Below, piece after piece: positions 1 to 6,117 of a stretch of DNA of 8,024 nt (within the stretch, counting starts at the first letter, position 1; each line of letters begins with the position of its first letter). Below the pieces are notes generated by a model, which made no database searches, had not been told where the DNA came from, and was given only the letters and a program-made list of their open reading frames with translations. The DNA is taken from assembly GCA_946999425.1 (NCBI GenBank), contig CAMQDG010000062.1, forward strand, positions 1-8,024. The letters run 5' to 3'. The translations under genes and the position numbers were made by a program. Origin of the DNA: an uncultured Peptoniphilus sp. (GTDB taxonomy: Bacteria; Bacillota; Clostridia; Tissierellales; Peptoniphilaceae).

Positions 1-194
1 CTAATAGCAGTAACAGGTTTAAGCATATCAAAGCTTTCAACCCCATACTCAGGTATTACAGATGGAACAACTAAATCCTTGTTAGTTTTAACCTTTTCTT
101 TTCCTTGGTCACTAAATCCAGTTACTTCATTTTTCTCATAAGTGAAGTCGCCTAAGACCCAACCTTTGCCTATTTCATATTTAATCCAATTCAC
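1..194 (-). CDS. LRR_5/BspA-like repeat protein, N-terminal part only (cut by window edge)
   Basis: This is the first 64 codons of a second leucine-rich-repeat gene that runs off the left end of the window. It starts with GTG at 192-194, preceded by an AGGAGG-type ribosome-binding site at 200-205. The visible protein matches the first 64 residues of the complete neighbour (210-1325) except that the neighbour's Ser10 is Lys here. The coding sequence ends just where the first leucine-rich repeat would begin, so the missing part is very probably also a repeat array. It begins 15 bases after the stop of the upstream copy, so the two are probably co-transcribed. There is no signal peptide or membrane segment in the visible part. 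Function is unknown; BspA-type repeats in general mediate protein binding. Confidence 0.8.
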   Translation of the reverse strand, partial: MNWIKYEIGKGWVLGDFTYEKNEVTGFSDQGKEKVKTNKDLVVPSVIPEYGVESFDMLKPVTAI

Positions 195-210
195 TTTGTC
201 CTCCTTTTTT
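1..210 (-). repeat. Direct repeat copy A: RBS plus N-terminal module of the LRR gene
   Basis: These 210 bases match 1132-1341 at 206 positions; I find mismatches only at 150, 165, 166 and 168. The copy covers the ribosome-binding site, the GTG start and the N-terminal module. Identity stops abruptly at base 211, just upstream of the ribosome-binding site, and may continue to the left beyond the window. The repeat period is 1131 bases. Confidence 0.95.
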
Positions 211-1325
211 TACCTTATTAAACTTTGATATAAGGCTTTCTCTACTATTTCGCTATCAGGAAAAGTATTTTCCTTTAAACTTTTAATATTTTTACTTAAC
301 TTTAATTTTTTGATTGGGCTGTCGTAAAAGGCATAATCACCTATTTCTTCTACAGAATCAGGTATAATCACGTCTGTTAATAGGTTATCATAAAAAGCTT
401 TATGCCCGATATTTGTAGCACTATCAGGTATAACTACGCTTGTAAGTTTGTTAGATTCAAACGCAAAATCTCCAATAGCAGTAACGCTATCTGGTATAAC
501 CACATTTGTTAATTTGTTAGATCTAAACGCACCATTTCCAATACTTGTAACGCTATTTGGTATAATTACATTTGCTAAGTTGTTAAATTGAAACGCACTT
601 TCTCCAATAGCAGTAACACTATTAGGTATAATCACATTTTTTAATTTATTAAATGCAAACGCATTTTCTCCAATAGTAGTAACGTTATTACCTATAACCA
701 CGCTTGTTAATTGGTTAAATCTAAATGAACTCTCCCCAATATCGGTAACATTATCAGGTATAGTTACGTTTGTTAGTTGATTATTAGAAAACGCCCAATC
801 CTCAATATCAGTAACGCTATTTGGTATAACCACACTGGTTAGTTGGTTTTTATAAAAAGCATTCTTTCCAATAGTAGTAACACTATCTGGTATAACCACG
901 CTTGTTAATTGGTTATTAGAAAATGCACTTTCCATAATATCAGTAACACTATTTGGTATAACCACGCTTGTTAGCTGGTTATTAGAAAACGCAAAACCTT
1001 CAATAGCAGTAACACTATTTGGTATAACCGCGCTTGTTAGTTTGTTATTATAAAAGGCCCAATTCCCAATGGTCGTAACGCTATTAGGTATAACCACACT
1101 TGTTAGCTGGTCATTATAAAAGGCATAACCCCTAATAGCAGTAACAGGTTTAAGCATATCAAAGCTTTCAACCCCATACTCAGGTATTACAGATGGAACA
1201 ACTAAATCCTTGTTAGTTTTAACCTTTTCTTTTCCTTGGTCACTAAATCCAGTTACTTCATTTTTCTCATAAGTGAAGTCTCCTAAGACCCAACCACTAC
1301 CTATTTCATATTTAATCCAATTCAC
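210..1325 (-). CDS. Leucine-rich-repeat (LRR_5, BspA-like) protein, no signal peptide
   Basis: This 371-residue protein has a 64-residue N-terminal module (GWVLGDFTYEKNEVTGFSD near residues 11-29) and then twelve tandem repeats of exactly 22 residues (about 73-336), consensus LxxVxIPxSVTxIGxxAF. A degenerate thirteenth repeat and a lysine-rich tail without an LPXTG motif or membrane anchor follow. The consensus is that of the LRR_5/BspA family, whose members are usually secreted or surface adhesins. Here the N-terminus (VNWIKYEIG) is not hydrophobic, and an in-frame stop lies a few codons upstream, so no signal peptide is hidden there. The GTG start at 1323-1325 is chosen because GGAGG lies 5 bases upstream. 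The protein may be cytoplasmic or exported by another route, or the gene may be an unexpressed cassette. A near-identical N-terminus starts the next gene downstream. Family assignment is secure; function and location are not. Confidence 0.9.
   Translation of the reverse strand: MNWIKYEIGSGWVLGDFTYEKNEVTGFSDQGKEKVKTNKDLVVPSVIPEYGVESFDMLKPVTAIRGYAFYNDQLTSVVIPNSVTTIGNWAFYNNKLTSAVIPNSVTAIEGFAFSNNQLTSVVIPNSVTDIMESAFSNNQLTSVVIPDSVTTIGKNAFYKNQLTSVVIPNSVTDIEDWAFSNNQLTNVTIPDNVTDIGESSFRFNQLTSVVIGNNVTTIGENAFAFNKLKNVIIPNSVTAIGESAFQFNNLANVIIPNSVTSIGNGAFRSNKLTNVVIPDSVTAIGDFAFESNKLTSVVIPDSATNIGHKAFYDNLLTDVIIPDSVEEIGDYAFYDSPIKKLKLSKNIKSLKENTFPDSEIVEKALYQSLIR
318..1109 (-). repeat. Array of twelve 66-bp coding repeats
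   Basis: These are tandem 66-base units within the LRR gene, each encoding one 22-residue repeat. Phase is perfect across all twelve units, with no insertions or deletions. The units are similar but not identical in DNA; the first few (read from 1109 leftward) are most alike and divergence grows towards the C-terminal end. Such arrays can gain or lose units by slippage or unequal recombination while keeping the reading frame. Confidence 0.9.
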
Positions 1326-1341
1326 TTTGTCCTCCTTTTTT
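1132..1341 (-). repeat. Direct repeat copy B: RBS plus N-terminal module of the LRR gene
   Basis: This is the partner of the repeat at 1-210 (4 mismatches). Three of the four differences are clustered (1296, 1297, 1299) and change Lys to Ser in the protein; the fourth (1281) is silent. The sharp boundary at the ribosome-binding site shows that the copied unit does not include the promoter region. Confidence 0.95.
1331..1336 (-). promoter_or_regulatory. Ribosome-binding site of the complete LRR gene
   Basis: On the minus strand this reads AGGAGG, 5 bases before GTG at 1323-1325. It decides in favour of the GTG start; no ATG in the same frame has a comparable site. The same site is repeated before the second copy at 200-205. 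Confidence 0.85.
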
Positions 1342-1360
1342 CTTTAACTTTAAAATACTT

Positions 1361-1372
1361 GCCTAAATAGGC
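1361..1372. promoter_or_regulatory. Short inverted repeat in the LRR leader
   Basis: GCCTA and TAGGC flank a 2-base centre. The element lies in the presumed 5' untranslated region of the LRR gene, about 35 bases before its start codon. It could be an operator half-site pair or a small hairpin. Evidence is only the symmetry, so the role is uncertain. Confidence 0.3.
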
Positions 1373-1418
1373 TACTTAAATTTTTTCTTATATTATTTAT
1401 TAGAGAAAAATTTTTAAA

Positions 1419-1446
1419 ATTATTAATAAGAATAAAAATATTGCAA
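1419..1446 (-). promoter_or_regulatory. Candidate promoter for the leftward LRR genes
   Basis: Read on the minus strand, TTGCAA (1446-1441) is followed after 16 bases by AATAAT (1424-1419), which matches five of six positions of the -10 consensus. It would give a leader of roughly 85 bases before the LRR ribosome-binding site. The surrounding DNA is very AT-rich, so chance matches are likely. Its -35 hexamer is the same one used by the dnaE promoter. Confidence 0.45.
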
Positions 1447-1469
1447 TTTTAATGCAGATATGATATAAT
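1441..1469 (+). promoter_or_regulatory. Sigma-A type promoter of the dnaE operon
   Basis: TTGCAA (-35, 1441-1446), a spacer of exactly 17 bases, and a consensus TATAAT (-10, 1464-1469) with the extended TGn element at 1461-1463. This is the best promoter visible in the window. Transcription would be expected to start about 6-8 bases after the -10 box, near 1476, which is the first base of an in-frame dnaE ATG. Confidence 0.8.
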
Positions 1470-4400
1470 ATGGATATGGAAAATAGAAAAGAAATTATTG
1501 AAAAAATTAAAAAACAGGGGTATATACCTCTTCATAGACACAGCGAATATTCTCTTCTTGATGGAGCCATAAGGATAGAGGATATGGTTGCAAGAACTCC
1601 TTTTATAGGAGCCTTAACGGACCATGGTAATATGTTTGGATTTTTAAAATATTACAGAGCCATGAAAGACCGAGGTAAAATTCCAATAATAGGCATGGAA
1701 GCCTACACAAAAGGTAAGGGAGGAGAAAACAAAAGGTATCATCTTATCATTCTTTGTAAGAACAATGAGGGATATAAGAACCTTATAAAGCTTACAAGTA
1801 AATCCTATGAAGAAAAAAACTTTTATAGAAAGCCTCAAATCCCTTGGGAAGACTTAAAAGAAAACAAAAATGGTCTTATTATTTTATCAGCCTGCTTGGG
1901 AGGGGAAATTCCAAGAACCATTCTTGACAAGGGTTATGAAAAAGCCCTAAAAAGAGCAAGAGATTTTAAAGAGGTTTTTGGAGAAGACTTTTATTTAGAA
2001 ATTCAAAGGCATGGTCTTCCTGAAGAAAAAATAGTAAATCCCGCCCTTATAAAAATAGGAAGAGAGTTAAACATAAAGGTCGTAGCAACATCAGACGCCC
2101 ACTACTTAAATAAGGAAGATAAAAAGACCCATGAAATTCTTCTTGCCATGCAAACCAAAACAACCATAAAGGATCCCAACAGATTCAAGATGAGGGGGAT
2201 AGGGCACCACTTACACACCAAAGAAGAGATGAAAGAACTTTTTAAAGATATACCTGAGGTTGTAAGTAATTCAGTGGAAGTTGCCTGTAAGTGCATTGAT
2301 TTAAAAATTGATTTAGGTCATGTAAAAATGCCCTATTTTGAAATTCCTAAAGGTTTAACTGAGTATGGCTATTTCAGAAACCTTATATATAGGGGTCTTT
2401 TAAACCATAAGATAAGTCCTAAAAACACCATATATATAGAGAGAATTAAAAAAGAGCTTAAAGTTATAAAGGATATGGGCTTTATAGGTTATTTTTTAAT
2501 TGTTGCGGACTTTGTAAATTATGCAAAAGACCATGGAATATTAGTGGGGCCGGGTAGGGGATCTGCTGGAGGATCTCTTATTTGTTATCTCCTTAATATT
2601 ACAGAGATTGACCCTATAAGACATGACCTTTATTTTGAAAGATTTTTAAATCCTGATAGGGTTTCTATGCCTGATATTGACATAGATTTTCCCGATGATA
2701 AAAGGGATGAAGTTATAGACTATGTAAAGAGGAAATATGGAGCCGATAAGGTCTCAAATATTGTTACTTTTGGAACATTAGGAGCCAAGATGGTAATAAG
2801 GGATGTTGCAAGAACCTTGGGGTATCCATACTCTTATGGGGATAGGATAGCTAAGCAAATCTCAGACAAACCCAAGGTTACTCTTAAGGATTCTATGGAA
2901 GACAAGGCTTTCTCAGACCTTATAAAGTCAGATAAGGTCAATGAAGAAATCTATAAATATGCCTTAAAACTTGAAGGTTTACCAAGGCATGCATCTCAAC
3001 ACGCATGCGGGGTTATTATATCTTCGGACCCTATATCTCAGGTTTTGCCTGAGGCGAATGTAGGACCAAAAAACAATAAGGCAAGAGTTACTCAGGTAAC
3101 AATGACCGAGTGCGAAGACTTGGGTCTTTTAAAAATGGATTTTTTAGGCTTAAGAACTATGAGTCTTATTGAGAATACTTTAAAGGCAATTAAGAAAAAT
3201 AGGGGAATAGACTTGAAATTTTCAGATATTCCTATAGACCACAAACCCTCTTATAGTTTAATGAAAAAGGGTATGACGGCTGGAGTTTTTCAGCTTGAAA
3301 GTGACGGCATGAAAGACTTTATGAAAAAACTCTATAAGGATCTTGACAACACTTACCGCAAGGTAGAAGGAGACGAGCTTTTTAATAGGCTTACAGCAGG
3401 CATAGCCCTATATAGACCGGGACCTTTAAATTATATAGATGACTACTTAGATGGAATGAGATTCCCTGAACACATAGCCTATATACATCAAAGCCTTAAA
3501 CCTATTTTAAAATCTACCTACGGACAAATAGTTTACCAGGAACAGGTAATGAGAATAGCAACTGACCTTGCAGGTTATACAATGGCACAGGCCGATAATC
3601 TTAGAAGGGCCATGGGCAAGAAAAAGAGAGACGTTATGGAAAGAGAAGAGCCTAAGTTTATTGAAGGTTGTATTAATACTGGTCTTAGTCCTCTTATGGT
3701 AAAAGAGCTTTGGTCAAGACTTGAAAAATTTTGTGAATATGCCTTTAACCGATCCCATGCTGTAGGTTACGCTTATATTTCTGCAAAAACAGCCTATCTT
3801 AAATACAATTTTAAAGAAGAGTTTATGGGAGAACTTTTGAACTCTTACTTGGGTAAGGCTGATAAAATCTCTGAATATATGCAGATTATTAAAGAAGAAG
3901 GTTTGAAACTTGTAGGTCCTGATATTAATTCCTCCATGAATCTTTATTATGGAAAAGATAAAAAAGTCTTTACAGGCTTTGCGGGAATTAAAAACGTAGG
4001 TAAAACAGGCAGCCTTATTGTTGAAGAAAGAGAAAAGGGACCCTATAAGGACTTAAATGATTTCTTTATAAGGACAAAGGACTTTTTAGACAAAAGAGCT
4101 TTTGAGGGGCTTGTTTATTCAGGAGCCTTAGATAGCCTTTATAATAACAGGGAAGACTTAATAAGGTCTTTTAAAAAAATTAAAAATGTCTTAAATAAAG
4201 AAGAAGATAGACCTAAAAACCAAATATCTTTTTTTAAAGAAGAAACTTTAAATCTTATGGATTTAATAGATAAGGATAGAGATTTAAGTCTTATGGATAA
4301 AGCCTTAAAAGAGGAAGAGGTCTTAGGGATGATTTTTTCAGAGCATCCAGCAGAATATATAAGAAGAACTCAGGCAAATCCTTTTTGCAAATCCAACAGA

Positions 4401-4667
4401 ATTGAAAATGTAAAAAACTTAGGGCCAAGACCCTTTGTGGCAATGGTTAAAGATGTTAAAAGAATAAGTTTTTCAAATAATGGGTTTGTTGTTAAATGTA
4501 ATTTGCAAGATGAAACAGGAAGTTTAAAGGCTATTGCAAGATTTAAAGAAGAAGATTATAGGAACACTTATCTTCAAGACAATGCAATTATTACTGTTAT
4601 TGGAAGATATAACAAGACCAAGTACGGAGATGAGTTTCTAATTGAGGGGATTCCTGAAAGATTTTAA
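1470..4667 (+). CDS. dnaE: DNA polymerase III alpha subunit (DnaE)
   Basis: This is a replicative C-family DNA polymerase of 1065 residues. The N-terminal PHP domain (about 18-280) keeps the likely metal ligands: H22, H24, D31, H52, E77, H91, C142, and D209/H211 in SDAHYL. It is therefore probably an active nuclease-type PHP domain, unlike the E. coli one. The palm carries GPGRGSAGGS (360-369), PDIDIDF (401-407, catalytic D402/D404) and KMDFLG with the third catalytic Asp, D557. A helix-hairpin-helix region (about 815-890), a clamp-binding-like QISFF (918-922) and an OB-fold (about 985-1062) follow. In Firmicutes DnaE usually works alongside PolC, which is not in this window. Two starts are possible, ATG 1470 and ATG 1476. 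Neither has a Shine-Dalgarno site, and the promoter position favours 1476 on a leaderless mRNA. It is the first gene of the five-gene array. Confidence 0.97.
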   Translation: MDMENRKEIIEKIKKQGYIPLHRHSEYSLLDGAIRIEDMVARTPFIGALTDHGNMFGFLKYYRAMKDRGKIPIIGMEAYTKGKGGENKRYHLIILCKNNEGYKNLIKLTSKSYEEKNFYRKPQIPWEDLKENKNGLIILSACLGGEIPRTILDKGYEKALKRARDFKEVFGEDFYLEIQRHGLPEEKIVNPALIKIGRELNIKVVATSDAHYLNKEDKKTHEILLAMQTKTTIKDPNRFKMRGIGHHLHTKEEMKELFKDIPEVVSNSVEVACKCIDLKIDLGHVKMPYFEIPKGLTEYGYFRNLIYRGLLNHKISPKNTIYIERIKKELKVIKDMGFIGYFLIVADFVNYAKDHGILVGPGRGSAGGSLICYLLNITEIDPIRHDLYFERFLNPDRVSMPDIDIDFPDDKRDEVIDYVKRKYGADKVSNIVTFGTLGAKMVIRDVARTLGYPYSYGDRIAKQISDKPKVTLKDSMEDKAFSDLIKSDKVNEEIYKYALKLEGLPRHASQHACGVIISSDPISQVLPEANVGPKNNKARVTQVTMTECEDLGLLKMDFLGLRTMSLIENTLKAIKKNRGIDLKFSDIPIDHKPSYSLMKKGMTAGVFQLESDGMKDFMKKLYKDLDNTYRKVEGDELFNRLTAGIALYRPGPLNYIDDYLDGMRFPEHIAYIHQSLKPILKSTYGQIVYQEQVMRIATDLAGYTMAQADNLRRAMGKKKRDVMEREEPKFIEGCINTGLSPLMVKELWSRLEKFCEYAFNRSHAVGYAYISAKTAYLKYNFKEEFMGELLNSYLGKADKISEYMQIIKEEGLKLVGPDINSSMNLYYGKDKKVFTGFAGIKNVGKTGSLIVEEREKGPYKDLNDFFIRTKDFLDKRAFEGLVYSGALDSLYNNREDLIRSFKKIKNVLNKEEDRPKNQISFFKEETLNLMDLIDKDRDLSLMDKALKEEEVLGMIFSEHPAEYIRRTQANPFCKSNRIENVKNLGPRPFVAMVKDVKRISFSNNGFVVKCNLQDETGSLKAIARFKEEDYRNTYLQDNAIITVIGRYNKTKYGDEFLIEGIPERF

Positions 4668-4671
4668 TTTT

Positions 4672-5193
4672 ATGATTTTAAGTTTATTAATATTTTTTAT
4701 AGGATTATTTTTCATTTCCTTAAAGACCTTAAATTTAATTAAAATAAGCTTACTTATTTACCTAAGTATTTTGTCTTATAAGGATCTAAAAAAAGGAGAA
4801 GTTGAGAATTATTTATTTCTCCTTTTTTATCCCTTTTTTATTCTCCTTAGGTGGGTTTGTAGTTTTAAGGCAAGTAACCTTGATTTTGTCTTTGCTTTAA
4901 TTGTTGAGTTGGCTTTTATATGTGCTTTTTACCTACCTTATTTTATAAAGTTTTTTAAGGAGAAGACTTTTATAGGAGGAGCTGATGTTAAGGCAATTTT
5001 TATACCCATATATTTTTTAGGTATAGAAAGGTCTTTAAGATTTTTAATCTTATCCATGTCAATAAGTCTTTTTGTGGATATTATTTTAAAGGGTCTTAAA
5101 GACTCTAAATATAAGACCTTAGATTATGTTCCCTATTTATTCTGTATGCAATTAGCTTATGTTTTAGGAGAAATTTATGAAGTTATTTTTTAA
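4672..5193 (+). CDS. A24 family prepilin-type peptidase
   Basis: This is a polytopic membrane aspartic peptidase of the prepilin/preflagellin (A24) family, 173 residues from ATG 4672. Two conserved Asp motifs are visible: SYKDLKKGEVEN (Asp about residue 38) just after a membrane segment, and IGGADVK (Asp about residue 105), the GxGD-like site. Several hydrophobic segments surround them. The N-terminal methyltransferase domain of classical PilD is absent, as in TadV/FppA-like and other small family members. A TTG at 4642 would add ten residues and overlap dnaE by 26 bases; it has a distant GGAG. ATG 4672 starts directly in the hydrophobic segment, 4 bases after the dnaE stop, which suggests translational coupling, but it lacks a good ribosome-binding site. 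No pilin substrate is encoded nearby. It overlaps the sortase gene by 17 bases. Confidence 0.85.
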   Translation: MILSLLIFFIGLFFISLKTLNLIKISLLIYLSILSYKDLKKGEVENYLFLLFYPFFILLRWVCSFKASNLDFVFALIVELAFICAFYLPYFIKFFKEKTFIGGADVKAIFIPIYFLGIERSLRFLILSMSISLFVDIILKGLKDSKYKTLDYVPYLFCMQLAYVLGEIYEVIF

Positions 5194-5872
5194 AGTATTT
5201 ATATCAGTTATTATACTTTTCTCTATGGCTTGTGTTGGATTTTTTATATTTAAAAGATTTGATGGAAGGCTACATGGAGTAAAGGAAAGAGAAGAAATCC
5301 TTAAGATTTACCAAGAGAAAAAAGAAGAAAATTTTGTTAAAGATTTAAGAGAGAAATATAAAAATGAAGATATTAAAGGTTTTTTAGTAGTTACTGAAAC
5401 TAATATTGCCTATCCTATAGCTTACTCAGGTGATAACTCTTTTTATCTAACTCACGGTTATGATAAAAAGTATTCTATAAATGGAAGCCTATTTTTTGAC
5501 AAAGATTGTGAAAATGACAAACTTAATACTATTGTTTACGGGCATAGGATGTCTATGGGAACTATGTTTAATCAACTACCTAAATTGTTAAATGAAGAAA
5601 AGGCAAAGAAAGCTCAGGTTATGCTCTATGATTCCTACGGAGATGTAAGGAGCTTTAAGATTCTGGCTATTTTCAGAGTCCCTTCAGACTATGACTATAG
5701 AAAAGTAGATTTTGCAAACGTGGAAGATTTAAGACTTTACGCTGATAATTTGAAAGATGTTTCAGAAATAGATTTTAATGTTGACAGTAACAAGGTAAAT
5801 GAAATATTAACCTTATCCACCTGCACTTATGAAAAGAAAGACTACAGGTTAGTTGTAGTAGCTTATAGGTGA
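5177..5872 (+). CDS. Class B sortase
   Basis: This is a membrane-anchored cysteine transpeptidase of 231 residues that joins surface proteins carrying a sorting signal to the cell wall or to each other. One N-terminal membrane segment (about 7-26) leaves the catalytic domain outside. Catalytic residues are visible: His123 in VYGHRM, Cys216 in LTLSTC, and Arg224 in DYRLVVV. The arrangement of YGHxM, a long segment before TLSTC, and a C-terminal (Y/F)xxxDxRLVV strand fits the SrtB class rather than SrtA or SrtC. The start ATG has AGGAG 6 bases upstream, inside the end of the peptidase gene, so the two are translationally coupled. No protein with a sorting motif is encoded in the window, so its substrate is unknown. 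The adjacent LRR proteins lack a sorting signal. Confidence 0.92.
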   Translation: MKLFFKVFISVIILFSMACVGFFIFKRFDGRLHGVKEREEILKIYQEKKEENFVKDLREKYKNEDIKGFLVVTETNIAYPIAYSGDNSFYLTHGYDKKYSINGSLFFDKDCENDKLNTIVYGHRMSMGTMFNQLPKLLNEEKAKKAQVMLYDSYGDVRSFKILAIFRVPSDYDYRKVDFANVEDLRLYADNLKDVSEIDFNVDSNKVNEILTLSTCTYEKKDYRLVVVAYR

Positions 5873-5876
5873 TTTT

Positions 5877-6104
5877 ATGAGAAAGAAAAAATTCAAAGTA
5901 AGTTTTGTATATTCAGCAGAAGTCGAACTAAGAACTGAAGAATATATAGGGATGAAACTTGATTTTTTAGATAAAGAAGAATATGAGAAAGCAAATGTGG
6001 AAGAAATATTGCATATTAAAGAACTAATTGATAAGGTGTATTTAATGGAAGATGGGAGAGGGGAAATAAGCAATATCACAAATATTAAATTTTCAGTTAG
6101 TTAA
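5877..6104 (+). CDS. Small hypothetical protein, 75 residues
   Basis: I do not recognise this protein. It has a basic start (MRKKKFKVSF), then a hydrophilic, acidic and Lys/Glu-rich chain with no membrane segment, no signal peptide and no cysteine. A beta-strand-like start, a central helix-prone stretch (about 32-52) and a strand-like end suggest a compact cytoplasmic fold. ATG 5877 has AGGTGA at 5867-5872, overlapping the sortase stop, and the gene sits 4 bases after the sortase and just before recJ. Tight spacing and a good ribosome-binding site argue that it is real and made with its neighbours. Confidence 0.75.
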   Translation: MRKKKFKVSFVYSAEVELRTEEYIGMKLDFLDKEEYEKANVEEILHIKELIDKVYLMEDGRGEISNITNIKFSVS

Positions 6105-6107
6105 AAA

Positions 6108-6117
6108 AGAAGGTGAT
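6108..6117 (+). promoter_or_regulatory. Shine-Dalgarno site that decides the recJ start
   Basis: The sequence AGAAGGTGAT is a good match to the anti-Shine-Dalgarno pairing region, and the GTG usually chosen as the recJ start (6113-6115) lies inside it. At the normal spacing of 6 bases after AGGTG the codon is ATT (6122). Either GTG is used with weak upstream pairing, or recJ starts at a rare ATT codon. Confidence 0.5.

Noticed and set aside
318..1109. CRISPR-like regular repeats
   Set aside because: The 66-base period is an open reading frame encoding leucine-rich repeats with no spacers; it is a coding repeat array.
1644..1838. Minus-strand open frame of 64 codons opposite dnaE
   Set aside because: It lies wholly inside the dnaE PHP domain on the other strand, has no ribosome-binding site and its hydrophobic composition mirrors the sense codons.
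2102..2296. Minus-strand open frame of 64 codons opposite dnaE
   Set aside because: Antisense shadow of conserved dnaE coding sequence, without start signals of its own.
5849..6079. Minus-strand frame opposite the small hypothetical gene
   Set aside because: The plus-strand frame has a good ribosome-binding site and operon spacing; the minus-strand one has neither and is Ser/Ile-rich, as expected for an antisense shadow.
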